Source of the DNA: Xiheibacterium sp038325765
GTDB taxonomy: Bacteria > Myxococcota_A > Polyangia > Nannocystales > Nannocystaceae
Direction of reading: 5' to 3'
NCBI GenBank assembly: GCA_038325765.1
Contig: JBBQJI010000030.1
Span: 1 to 64,000, forward strand
DNA length: 64,000 bases
The notes under the pieces are model-generated. The model searched no databases, had not been told where the DNA came from, and was given only the letters and a program-made list of their open reading frames with translations. Position numbers and translations under genes: made by a program. Shown in pieces: positions 41,765 through 50,533 of the stretch; within the stretch, counting starts at the first letter, position 1, and the number at the start of each line of letters is the position of its first letter.

Positions 41765-42622
41765 ATGAAGGCCCCCACGTTCATCGCCCTCGCCGCCCTG
41801 CTCGGCGTCACCGGTCTGCTGCCCGCCACCGCCCGCGCCGGCATCGATTCCTGCGGCAACATCGATCTTTCCGCCGAAGCGCGGTGCGAGGTCGTCATCG
41901 AGGGCGGCTGCGAGGTCCAGTGCGAACCGGTCGCCTTCGAGGCCGCGTGCTCCGGGCGGCTCTATGCCCAGTGCGAGGGCGAGTGCAACGCCGAGATCTC
42001 GGTGGATTGCCAAGCGTCGTGCACCGGCGAGTGCAACGGGCAGTGCGAGGTCGATCCGCCGGCCTTCGATTGTCAGGCCGGCTGCGAGGCCAACTGTTCG
42101 GCGGAGTGCTCCGGGCGCTGCTCTTCGGGCGACTCGGAGTGCGCGGCGTCGTGCCGCGGCACCTGCTCGGGGTCGTGCGAGGCCAACTGCGAAGGCACCC
42201 CGCCCGAGGCGTCGTGCGAGGGTAAGTGTGAGGCGAGCTGTCAGGGATCGTGCGAGGGCGAGGCAAACATCGACTGCCAGATCGAGTGCCAGGCCGGTGG
42301 CTACGTCGACTGCAAAGCCGAGCTGAGCGGCGGCTGCGAAGCGGACTGCCGCAGCCCCGAGGGCGCGCTGTTCTGCGACGGACAGTATGTCGACTACGGC
42401 AACAACCTCCAGGAGTGTGTCGCCGCCCTCGAGGCCGCGTACAACATCGAGGTCCAGTTCGACGCCTCGTGCGAGGGTAACTCCTGCGAGGCCTCGGGCT
42501 CGGTGAGCTGCGCCGTCGACTCGGACGCATCGCGGGCGGCGTGGGGATCCGGTTGGTTCGGCGCTGCGGCGATGGTCGTCGTCGTGGCCGCGGGCAGCCG
42601 CCGCCGTCGCGCTCGCCCGTGA
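41765..42622 (+). CDS. Cysteine-rich surface protein with C-terminal anchor
   Basis: 285 residues from ATG 41765. A cleavable signal peptide (MKAPTFIALAALLGVTGLLP, then ATARA) leads into ~230 residues containing about 35 cysteines, mostly as C-x3-C (CEANCSAECSGRCSSGDSEC in part). The C-terminus has one hydrophobic helix (GWFGAAAMVVVVAAGS) and RRRRARP, the layout of C-terminal sorting signals, though without the Cys of MYXO-CTERM. Function unknown; possibly disulfide-rich or metal-binding. Confidence 0.75.
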   Translation: MKAPTFIALAALLGVTGLLPATARAGIDSCGNIDLSAEARCEVVIEGGCEVQCEPVAFEAACSGRLYAQCEGECNAEISVDCQASCTGECNGQCEVDPPAFDCQAGCEANCSAECSGRCSSGDSECAASCRGTCSGSCEANCEGTPPEASCEGKCEASCQGSCEGEANIDCQIECQAGGYVDCKAELSGGCEADCRSPEGALFCDGQYVDYGNNLQECVAALEAAYNIEVQFDASCEGNSCEASGSVSCAVDSDASRAAWGSGWFGAAAMVVVVAAGSRRRRARP

Positions 42623-42734
42623 CTCGATCGCACACCGTGCGGCGCACACCGTGGCACGGGCGCCAGCCTCCGCCACGATGTCCGCCGATCGCACGAATGT
42701 CGCCGTGGGAACCGCCTTTGCAAAGTCATCCACC

Positions 42735-43043
42735 ATGCGAACTCCAACTGCATTGAAACCCGAAGTCCTCCTGCGCACCCTCGGCCTACAGGCGCGCCGG
42801 TCCGTCGCGGCCTCCGTCGTGTCGGGAATGAGTCTGCTCGGCGCCGGGATCATCATCGGCGCGTCGCTCGGCCTGCTCTTCGGGACCCGCGCCGGGGCGC
42901 AGGTGCGACGCACCGTGCGTCGGGCGGCCCGCAACGCGGTCGGCTCGCCGGCCCCGCGGCCGGGCGAGCACATCGCCGACGCCCGCGACTCGGCGTACGG
43001 CGCGTCCGACTACGGTGTCCGGGTCCCGCCCGTGAAGGCGTGA
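42735..43043 (+). CDS. YtxH-like small membrane protein
   Basis: 102 residues from ATG 42735; ATG 42678 is in frame. One transmembrane glycine-rich helix (SLLGAGIIIGASLGLLFG) is followed by TRAGAQVRRTVRRAARN, the membrane-plus-basic-helix pattern of YtxH-like stress proteins. Its end overlaps the convergent EEP remnant by 34 bases. Confidence 0.65.
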   Translation: MRTPTALKPEVLLRTLGLQARRSVAASVVSGMSLLGAGIIIGASLGLLFGTRAGAQVRRTVRRAARNAVGSPAPRPGEHIADARDSAYGASDYGVRVPPVKA

Positions 43044-43697
43044 GCCGACGGCCGCGACCACAGGCGGTCCAGGGCGAAGATCGGGCGTCGCGCAGGGAAC
43101 GATCGCGGCGCCAGTTGACTGCCGAGGTGCTTCCGCAGCTCGCTCGAGACATCGCCCCGCGGCAGCCAACTGTCGAAGTCACCCATCACGAGCAGCGGCC
43201 TCGTGTCGTCACCGGCCGCGAATAGACGTGCGCAGCGGGCGAGCTGCGCGTGCCGCTCGCGGACGCGCACGCCGAGGTGAGTGCTCATCACCCGCAGGGC
43301 GTAGCCACCGTGGTGCTCGAGTTCGACATCCATCAGACACCGCGGCTCGTGGCCGGGAATTCCGATGTCCACCGAGCTGGCGTCGCGGACAGGCAACCGG
43401 GTGAGGATCGCGTTGCCGTAGGACCCAATCCCGCGGCACGTCGCCATGCCCAGGATCGGCGTCATCCCCACGCGGTCGGCGAGGGCCGCGACCTGGTCGC
43501 CCGTCTCGGTGCCAGGCGCCGAGATCACCTCTTGCAGGGCGTCGACGTCGGGATCGAGCTCCGCGAGGACCTCACCGGTCCGCGCGATTGTCCATGCGAC
43601 CGTCGAGGCCGACGCCTGCATGCACGTTGCACGTGACCACCACGAGCGGGCGCGCTCCCAGGGGCGGGCGCGCTCCCGGCGGCTGGTCGCTCTCCAT
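43010..43697 (-). pseudogene. Frameshifted EEP-family nuclease/phosphatase
   Basis: Two overlapping frames together make the start of an endonuclease/exonuclease/phosphatase domain. The first (from ATG 43697) ends VVVTCNVHAGVGLDGRMDNR then stops; the second continues ARTGEVLAELDPDVDALQEV and on through GDFDSWLPRG and FALDRLWSRP. The shift is one base forward near 43590. The final S-D-H catalytic histidine segment expected after the last strand is also missing. It may be a decayed gene or one assembly error plus a short C-terminus. Confidence 0.75.
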
Positions 43698-43925
43698 CGT
43701 GCGGCGGCTCTGCAATCGACGCGCTACGCCGATCCATCTGGCTGGATGTTCACGCAGCGCATCCGCGCGCGCACTTTCCACGGGTGCATGCTCGCCCCAC
43801 TGGTCGTGCGCGCGCGGTGCATTGGCGCCACGCGTTCACGGGTGGTCAGCGAGAAGGCGCAGAATCATTCGAGTCGGCGGCCCGCGTCGACCTTGCAGTA
43901 GTGGTTCTCCCGAAAGAGGTGCCCC

Positions 43926-44078
43926 ATGTCCTGGATGTTCATCGCCGTCGTCTTGATCCTCGTCCTCGCCGCCGTCCCCGCGTGGCCGTACAGCCGAAGC
44001 TGGGGCTACGCGCCAAGCGGGCTCCTGGGCACCGTGCTGCTCGTGCTGCTCGTGCTCATGCTTATGGGCCGCATGTAG
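43926..44078 (+). CDS. DUF3309-like 50-residue membrane protein
   Basis: MSWMFIAVVLILVLAAVPAW is followed by PYSRSWGYAPSGLLGTVLLV and a last hydrophobic stretch ending LMGRM. The AxPxWPYSrxWGYxPSG core with two hydrophobic flanks is the DUF3309 signature. AGAGG upstream of ATG 43926. Function unknown; short because the family itself is ~50 residues. Confidence 0.85.
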   Translation: MSWMFIAVVLILVLAAVPAWPYSRSWGYAPSGLLGTVLLVLLVLMLMGRM

Positions 44079-44185
44079 TGAAGGCCCTGCTGGTCGACGG
44101 CGTCGACGACGTCCGCCGCAAGCGCGGCGCGACGCTCGTCATGGCCCGGACGCCAGCCGGCCCCTGGGGCGGGCACGCCGGTACC

Positions 44186-46054
44186 TCAGGAGTCGTCGAC
44201 CTCGACCGCGCGCTTCTCGGTGCGCTTGCGCTCGTTGTGGTCGAGCATCCGCTTGCGCAGCCGCAGGCTCTTGGGCGTGATCTCGACGAGTTCGTCGTCG
44301 GCGATGAACGCGAGGGCCTGCTCTAGCGAGAACACGCGCGGCGGCGTGAGGAACTGCTTCTCGTCGTGGCCGGTCGTGCGGATGTTGGTGAGTTTCTTGG
44401 CGATGTTCGGGTTGACGATGATGTCGGTGTCGCGGACGTGGATGCCCACGATCTGTCCGGCGTACACTTTCATCTGCGGCCCGGTGAGCAGCGGCCCGCG
44501 ATCCTGCAGCCGGTTGAGCGAGTAGGTCGAGGTCTCGCCGCGCTCGAGCACGATCATCACGCCCTGCGAGCGGCTCTTGATGACGCCGCCGAAAGGACCG
44601 TAGCTGTCGAACACCGACGAGATGATGCCGGTGCCGCGGGTCTGGGTGAGGAACTCGGAGCGGTAGCCGATGAGCGCGCGGGTCGGGGCGCGGAACTCCA
44701 TGCGGGTGCGGCCGGGGCCGTCCTCATCCATGGCGAGCAGCTCGCCGTGCTTGCCGATGTGCTCGATCACGGCACCGGTGTACTCGGCGTCGCACTGGAC
44801 CAGGACCCGCTCGAAGGGCTCGAGCGTGCGACCGTGCTCCTCGCGGAGAATGACCTTGGGCCGGGCCACGCACATCTCGTAGCCCTCGCGACGCATGGTC
44901 TCGATCAGCACCGAGAGGTGGAGCTCGCCGCGGCCGTGGACCTCGAACTCGTCCGGCGAGTCGGTGTCGTAGACGTGCAGCGCGACATTGGAGCGGACCT
45001 CGCGGTAGAGGCGCTCACGAAGCTTTCGCGAGGTGACCCACTGGCCCTCGAGGCCCGAGAACGGGCCGTCGTTGGTACGCATGCGGATCGACAACGTCGG
45101 CGGATCGACGGTGAGGGCCGGGAACACCGTGCGATGCTCCGGCGACTCGGTGGTCAAGGTGTCGCCGACCTGCAGGGTCTCCATGCCGGCGATCGCGACG
45201 ATGTCCCCGGCGATGGCCTCGGGCAGCTCGAAGCGACGCAGCCCCGAGAAGCCGAGCACCTTGGTCACGCGGAAGGTCTCTTCGCACGTGGGCTGGGCGC
45301 CCTCGGCGGCGTCGGCCGGCACCGGCCGCATCAGCGCCACGCGCTGGCCCACCGCGAAACGACCGCCCGCAACCCGACCGATCGCGAGGAACCCGATGTA
45401 GGGATCGTGGTGCAGCGTGGTCACCCACATCGCCGGATGACCGGCGGGATCGACCTCGGGCGGCGGCACGTGCTCGACGATCATGTCGAGGACCTCGCCG
45501 ATGCTCCCGCGCTCGCCGGCGGGATCCTTCATGGCGTAGCGCTCACGACCGCTGCCGAACAGCACCGGGAAGTCCAGCTGCTCCTCGCTGGCGCCGAGCG
45601 AAACGAGCAGATCGAAGGTCAGATCGACGGCCTTGTGCGGCGCCGCGGCGCCGCGGTCGATCTTGTTGACCATCAGCAGCACCGGCAGGCCACGCTTGAC
45701 GGCTTTCTCCGTGACGAACCGGGTCTGGGGCATGGGCCCCTCGACGGCGTCGACCAGCAGCAACACGCCGTCGACCATGTTGAGCACGCGCTCGACCTCG
45801 CCACCGAAGTCGGCGTGGCCGGGGGTGTCGACGATGTTGATGCGGATGTCGCCGTGGATCAGCGCCGTCGGCTTGCTGGTGATGGTGATCCCGCGCTCGC
45901 GCTCGAGATCGCCGGAGTCCATCGCTTGCTCGCGACCGACCTCGCTGCGCTCGAAGGCGCCGGCAAGTTCGAGCAGCGCGTCGACCAGGGTCGTCTTGCC
46001 GTGATCGACGTGGGCAACGATGGCGACATTACGGACGTCGGGGCGCGTGGCCAT
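44186..46054 (-). CDS. typA: Ribosome-associated GTPase TypA/BipA
   Basis: 622 residues. Translational GTPase with P-loop AHVDHGKTTLVDALL, switch ERGITI, DTPGHADFGGEV and NKID, then EF-G-like domains and a C-terminal BipA-specific part (RTTGHDEKQFLTPPRVFSLE). Acts in 50S assembly and stress adaptation. Starts at ATG 46054. Complete and normal length. Confidence 0.97.
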   Translation of the reverse strand: MATRPDVRNVAIVAHVDHGKTTLVDALLELAGAFERSEVGREQAMDSGDLERERGITITSKPTALIHGDIRINIVDTPGHADFGGEVERVLNMVDGVLLLVDAVEGPMPQTRFVTEKAVKRGLPVLLMVNKIDRGAAAPHKAVDLTFDLLVSLGASEEQLDFPVLFGSGRERYAMKDPAGERGSIGEVLDMIVEHVPPPEVDPAGHPAMWVTTLHHDPYIGFLAIGRVAGGRFAVGQRVALMRPVPADAAEGAQPTCEETFRVTKVLGFSGLRRFELPEAIAGDIVAIAGMETLQVGDTLTTESPEHRTVFPALTVDPPTLSIRMRTNDGPFSGLEGQWVTSRKLRERLYREVRSNVALHVYDTDSPDEFEVHGRGELHLSVLIETMRREGYEMCVARPKVILREEHGRTLEPFERVLVQCDAEYTGAVIEHIGKHGELLAMDEDGPGRTRMEFRAPTRALIGYRSEFLTQTRGTGIISSVFDSYGPFGGVIKSRSQGVMIVLERGETSTYSLNRLQDRGPLLTGPQMKVYAGQIVGIHVRDTDIIVNPNIAKKLTNIRTTGHDEKQFLTPPRVFSLEQALAFIADDELVEITPKSLRLRKRMLDHNERKRTEKRAVEVDDS

Positions 46055-46547
46055 GGGCGCGGCGGGTCATACAGGCCGGCGCCCGACGTGGCAAGCTGCG
46101 GGTCGGCGCCGACAGCGGGGAGGGCCCGCGCGTGGGCGCCCGCACCGGCCTTCGCGCTCGCGTCGCGGCCCGATGAGCCCAGGCGCTCTCCGCCGCGAAA
46201 CGGCCGCAGGCGACCGCTGCAACCGACCCAGGCACATCCCGCGTCCACCGCCAGGCCGCGCGGGCCGACCGGTGTGGGCGAGTCGACTGCCGCGAACCGA
46301 CGACGCACGGTGATTCGGCGGCGATGGCGGCGCCGCGGCGGCGCGGGGCCGCGAAGTCTCCGCGGACGGGCCGCTCGGCCTTCGCGAGCTCGCCCGCGAC
46401 TCTCCGACGAGATCCCGAGATCTCTCGGATGGCCCCATGAATTCGCCGAAAACTTGCGTCTTGTCCGGACGCATCGTCGAAACGTCACGTCTTCGCACTC
46501 GTCGTTCGGCCCGGCCACGTCATGATCAATTCTGGAGGCGAGGCACC
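46055..46547. other. Gene-free interval
   Basis: Nearly 500 bases between typA and a small plus-strand gene. High-GC with no convincing ORF, tRNA or repeat. The last 60 bases are less GC-rich and end with GGAGG, consistent with a promoter and ribosome-binding site for the gene at 46548. Confidence 0.5.
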
Positions 46548-46769
46548 ATGCACAAGTCGACGACCGAGCAAGAAGCCACTGCCCTACTGTACGCGGCCGA
46601 ACGCAGCTTGTTCGACGCGACGTCCCGGCTCGAGCAAGCGCTCTCGGCGCTGGGTGGCGGCACGGGGACCGAGGCCGTGACGCTGCTCGAGCAGGTCCGG
46701 CTGTACTCCAACCTAATCCGATCCCGGCTGGATCGCATCGCGCGGCCGGTGACCTCGAACGCCGCCTGA
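46548..46769 (+). CDS. Small helical hypothetical protein
   Basis: 73 residues from ATG 46548 with a good GGAGG. EATALLYAAERSLFDATSRL and TLLEQVRLYSNLIRSRLDRI suggest two helices. No family recognised. Confidence 0.55.
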   Translation: MHKSTTEQEATALLYAAERSLFDATSRLEQALSALGGGTGTEAVTLLEQVRLYSNLIRSRLDRIARPVTSNAA

Positions 46770-46814
46770 GCCGGAGCGACGCTACCGACCAGGCCGGGCC
46801 GAGCCGGTACGCCA

Positions 46815-47516
46815 CTACCGTCGCCGCGCGGGATTCGGGCTCGGTCGCGGCGGTGGCAGCCGACCGAGCCACACGACGTGGCGGTTGGCCGTCCCCCTGC
46901 TCCGGGCACGGACGCACCTCGAATCCAGCGACACCGCCCGCATGCCGTCGATGAAGCGCGGCGTCTCGCTCGCCGCCCAAATCGCGACGCAGCCCGAAGG
47001 CCGCAGCGCCCGCAGGATCCGCTTCAGTCCCGCCTCGCCGTAGAGCCCGGGGTTGCCCCACTGCCGCGTGGTGTCGGGGCCATTGTCGACGTCGAGCATG
47101 ATCGCGTCGTACTCGCCGCGCGCCGCGGCGATCACGTCGACGACATCGCGCTGGATCACGTGGGCGCGCGGATCCTCGAGCGGCTGTCCGGCGAGCGGTC
47201 CGAGCGGCCCGCGGTTCCACCGCACCGTGGCCTCGACCAGCTCGGAGACATCGACGCGCGCGGTGGGGCCCAGCGCGTCGAGCGTGGCGCGCAGCGTGTA
47301 GCCGAGGCCGAGCCCGCCGATGAGGACACGCGCGTCCGGCCGCACCGCGAGCCCCTCGCACCCGAGCGTCGCCAGCAGATCCTCGGAGCCGTGATCATGG
47401 CTGCCCATCAGCTCGGCGCCGTCGAGGCGGATGACGAACAGCGCCCCGCGCTGGTGGAGCGTCAGCTCGCCATAGCCGGGGATCACGGCGCGATCGAGGG
47501 TCTGCCAGGGAATCAC
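46815..47516 (-). CDS. Spermidine synthase-like methyltransferase-fold protein
   Basis: 233 residues. SAM/decarboxy-SAM binding region RVLIGGLGLGYTLRATLDAL, acidic VDVSELVEATVRWN, and YDAIMLDVDNGPD match polyamine aminopropyltransferase-like proteins. The catalytic aspartate pair of true spermidine synthases is only partly kept, so the substrate is uncertain. Confidence 0.75.
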   Translation of the reverse strand: MIPWQTLDRAVIPGYGELTLHQRGALFVIRLDGAELMGSHDHGSEDLLATLGCEGLAVRPDARVLIGGLGLGYTLRATLDALGPTARVDVSELVEATVRWNRGPLGPLAGQPLEDPRAHVIQRDVVDVIAAARGEYDAIMLDVDNGPDTTRQWGNPGLYGEAGLKRILRALRPSGCVAIWAASETPRFIDGMRAVSLDSRCVRARSRGTANRHVVWLGRLPPPRPSPNPARRR

Positions 47517-47644
47517 GGGCCGCGCAGGCTACCACACGCGCGCCCGCTCGCCCTCGCCGAGGGCACGCGCACGCCGGCTACACTGCGGGGGCCATCGAGC
47601 GCGACCCCGACAGCCTGCCCGCCGCCCTTGCGCCCGGCGCGACC

Positions 47645-48985
47645 GTGATGCGGCTCGCGGTCCCCGCGATCCTCACCGGTCTGCTCGGCACGCTCGTGTT
47701 CCTCGCCGATCGCGTGATGCTGGCGCGCTTCGATCAGGATGCGCTCGCGAGCATGCAGCTGCAGGGTCCGCTGTTGTGGTCCGCGAGTTCGGTGTTCATG
47801 GCGGCATGCGCCGGCACCGTCGCCCTGGTCTCGCGCAGCGTCGGTGCGGGTGACCATCCCCGCGCCCGCGACGTGGCGCGCGCGGCCCTGCGGTTGTCGG
47901 CGATGCTCGGGCTCGGCGTGGCAGCGCTCGGCACCGCCTTGCTCGGCCCGATCGTGACCCTGCTCGGGCCCGCCAACGAAGGCCTGCGCGCCCTGTCGTC
48001 CGACTACCTCGCGATCACCTTCGCTGCCCTGCCTGCGGCGTTCCTCGCCACCGGGGCCTCGATGATCCTCGCCGGATCCGGCGACACAAAGACTCCGCTT
48101 CTCGCCGGGCTGATCGCGAACGTGAGCAACATCGCCATCAACGCGGTGCTCATCTACGGCGTCGACATCGGGCCGCTCTCGCTGGGGCCGCTCGGGGTCC
48201 GCGGCGCCGCCATCGGCACCGCCTGCGCCTTCGTGCTCGAGTCGGCGTATCTGCTCCGGGTACTCGGCCGCCCCTCACACCCACTGTGCTCCGCCGGCTG
48301 GTGGCGCGTCCCAACACCCGCGCTGCGCATCGCCCGTCGCGACATCGTGGTGTTGTCGCTGCCCGCCGTCGCCGAACGCGTGCTGGTCCACGCCGGGTTT
48401 CTCGCCTACGCCAAAGCGATCGCCACCCTCGGGGCCACGGCGATGGCCGCCAACCAGGCGCTCATCACCGTCGAGTCGATCTGCTTCATGTGCGCCGATG
48501 GCTTTGGCATCGCAGCGGCGACGGTGATGGGCCAGCAGCTCGGCGCGGGCCGACCCGACCGCGCGCGCGCCGGCGGGCGCATCGCCACCACGATCGCGAT
48601 CGCGACGATCACGGGGGCCGGCCTGCTGGTGTGGGCGACCGGCCGATGGACGCTGTCGGCGTTCGTACCGGACGGTGAGGACGGCACCGCGCTGGTCGCC
48701 ACCGCCACCGCGGTGCTGCCCCTGCTCGCGCTGTCGCAGCCGGGGATGTCGGCGGCGATCGTGCTCTCCACCGGCCTGCGCGGCGCCGGCGACACCCGCT
48801 CACCGCTGTGGGCGGCCATCGCCGGCGGGGTGATCCTGCGCGTGTCGCTGGCGTGGGTCGTGATCACGTACACCGATCTGGGGCTCGTCGGGATCTGGTG
48901 CGCGAGCGCCCTCGACTGGACCGTGCGCGCGCTGTGGCTCTTCGCGGTGTTCCACCGCGGTCGCTGGACCACGATGCGCGTGTGA
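47645..48985 (+). CDS. MATE family efflux transporter
   Basis: 446 residues from GTG 47645 (ATG 47648 also). Two six-helix halves are visible: LRLSAMLGLGVAALGTALLG in the first, and GATAMAANQALITVESICFM and GQQLGAGRPDRARAGGRIAT in the second; the GDTKTPLLAGLIANVSNIAINAVLI and GAGDTRSPLWAAI stretches are MATE hallmarks. Na+/H+-coupled drug or metabolite exporter. Confidence 0.9.
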   Translation: MMRLAVPAILTGLLGTLVFLADRVMLARFDQDALASMQLQGPLLWSASSVFMAACAGTVALVSRSVGAGDHPRARDVARAALRLSAMLGLGVAALGTALLGPIVTLLGPANEGLRALSSDYLAITFAALPAAFLATGASMILAGSGDTKTPLLAGLIANVSNIAINAVLIYGVDIGPLSLGPLGVRGAAIGTACAFVLESAYLLRVLGRPSHPLCSAGWWRVPTPALRIARRDIVVLSLPAVAERVLVHAGFLAYAKAIATLGATAMAANQALITVESICFMCADGFGIAAATVMGQQLGAGRPDRARAGGRIATTIAIATITGAGLLVWATGRWTLSAFVPDGEDGTALVATATAVLPLLALSQPGMSAAIVLSTGLRGAGDTRSPLWAAIAGGVILRVSLAWVVITYTDLGLVGIWCASALDWTVRALWLFAVFHRGRWTTMRV

Positions 48986-48997
48986 CCGCGAACGCGA

Positions 48998-50482
48998 TCA
49001 GTCGCGCACGGCGACGGCCTCGGTCGCGCCTTCTTCGGATCCCTCGGCGCGGCGGGCGAAGAGCAACGACACGATACGGAAGCCGCGGGCGCCCTCGACT
49101 GTCGCGCGATAGTCTTCGATCTCGACCTCGTCGCCGACCTTGGGCTGGCGCCCGAGCAGCTTCAGCACCAGCCCGCCGATGGTGTCGATGTCTTGGTGCT
49201 CGTCGAGCTCCGACAGCCCGAGCGCCTCACCGGCGGGCGCGAGCAGCATCGAGCCGGCGACCCGGAGCGACCCGTCGGACAGCGATTCCAGCTCGGGCTT
49301 GGCCGGGGCGTCGTCGGTCTCGTCGTAGATCTCGCCGACGATCTGCTCGACGATGTCCTCGGCGGTGAGCAAGCCGGTGAAGCTGTCGTGCTCGTCGAAG
49401 ACGGCGATCATCGGCGAGCCCCGGAAGAGGTTGAGCCGGCCCAGCGACGCGGTCTCGGGGCGGCGTTCGATCGGCCGCAGCAGCGCCACCAGATCGTGGA
49501 CGCCGCGGAGCTGGGCCTGCAGCAGGTCGGCGCGGCGGGCATAGCCAACGACGTTGTGCGGGTCGCCGTCGACGACCGGCAGGCGACTGAAGCCGTGCTC
49601 GTCGGCGAGGGCCATGTTGTCCTCCCACGACCGCTTGACGTCGAGGTAGACCACCTCGCGCGCCGGCGTCATGGCCTCGCGCACGGTGCGATCGGTGAAC
49701 GCGAGCACGTTGCGCATCAACCGGAGCTGCTGGGGCTTGAGCTCGCCGGCCGAGTAGGCGTAGACGAGGGCTTGGCCGATGTCGAGGTTGTCCTCGTGGT
49801 GGGCGGCGTCGTCGGGGTTGCGCCCGGTGACGCCCTGCACGATCACGTTGGCGACCGCGTTGCACGTCTTGATGAACGGCACCGCGAGGAACCGGAAGAT
49901 CCGCATGAACGGCGCGGTGACGTACAGCACCTCGATCGGCACCACCAAGGCGATGCCCTTGGGCACCAGCTCGCCGAAGGTGACGTGCAAGATGGCGCCG
50001 AAGCCCATCGCCATCGCCGCCGAGAACGCGGCGACCTGCTCGTAGTCCTCCAGCGCGGCGTGGATCGCCGGCTCGAGCGCGAGGGTGAGGCCGAGGCTCG
50101 TGAGCGTGATGCCGAACTGACTGGCCGCGAGCATCGCGTTCATCTCGCGCTTCATGCCCAGGAGCACCCGCGCGCCGGCGATGCCCCCGTCGACGTCGCG
50201 CTCGAGCTTGTGCATCGGCACCTTGACCAGGGCGAACTCGAACGCCACGTAGATGGCGCAGCCGCAGATCAGGTACGCCGACAGCGACCACGGGCTCAGG
50301 ATCGCGATGGGTGTCAGGACGCCGAGTAACAACAGCGTCGCAACGAGCCCGCGCTTGCCGTTGCCGCTGCTCTTGCGCCGACCCGACGATCCCGCACGCA
50401 TGCCACTGCGCGACGACGCGGCTTCGGTCCCAGCGGTGTCGTCGAATCCCGGTGACGCGTCCGTCTCACGGCCTGCGGCCAT
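48998..50482 (-). CDS. CNNM/CorC-type hemolysin-family protein
   Basis: 494 residues from ATG 50482, preceded by GTGGAG. Membrane DUF21 domain in the first ~200 residues (LDVDGG... GEL VPKGIALVVPIEVLYVTAP), a pair of CBS domains (MTPAREVVYLD; LLTAEDIVEQIVGEIYDE) and a C-terminal CorC/HlyC transporter-associated domain (GGLVLKLLGRQPKVGDEVEI). Likely magnesium/cobalt transport related. Confidence 0.9.
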   Translation of the reverse strand: MAAGRETDASPGFDDTAGTEAASSRSGMRAGSSGRRKSSGNGKRGLVATLLLLGVLTPIAILSPWSLSAYLICGCAIYVAFEFALVKVPMHKLERDVDGGIAGARVLLGMKREMNAMLAASQFGITLTSLGLTLALEPAIHAALEDYEQVAAFSAAMAMGFGAILHVTFGELVPKGIALVVPIEVLYVTAPFMRIFRFLAVPFIKTCNAVANVIVQGVTGRNPDDAAHHEDNLDIGQALVYAYSAGELKPQQLRLMRNVLAFTDRTVREAMTPAREVVYLDVKRSWEDNMALADEHGFSRLPVVDGDPHNVVGYARRADLLQAQLRGVHDLVALLRPIERRPETASLGRLNLFRGSPMIAVFDEHDSFTGLLTAEDIVEQIVGEIYDETDDAPAKPELESLSDGSLRVAGSMLLAPAGEALGLSELDEHQDIDTIGGLVLKLLGRQPKVGDEVEIEDYRATVEGARGFRIVSLLFARRAEGSEEGATEAVAVRD

Positions 50483-50533
50483 CGGCTCCACTGGGATAAC
50501 AGGACCGCGCACCCCCGGCAACGGCCGGGGCGC

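Noticed and set aside
43784..44326. Plus-strand frame over the DUF3309 gene
   Set aside because: It is out of frame with the DUF3309 gene and covers the end of typA antisense.
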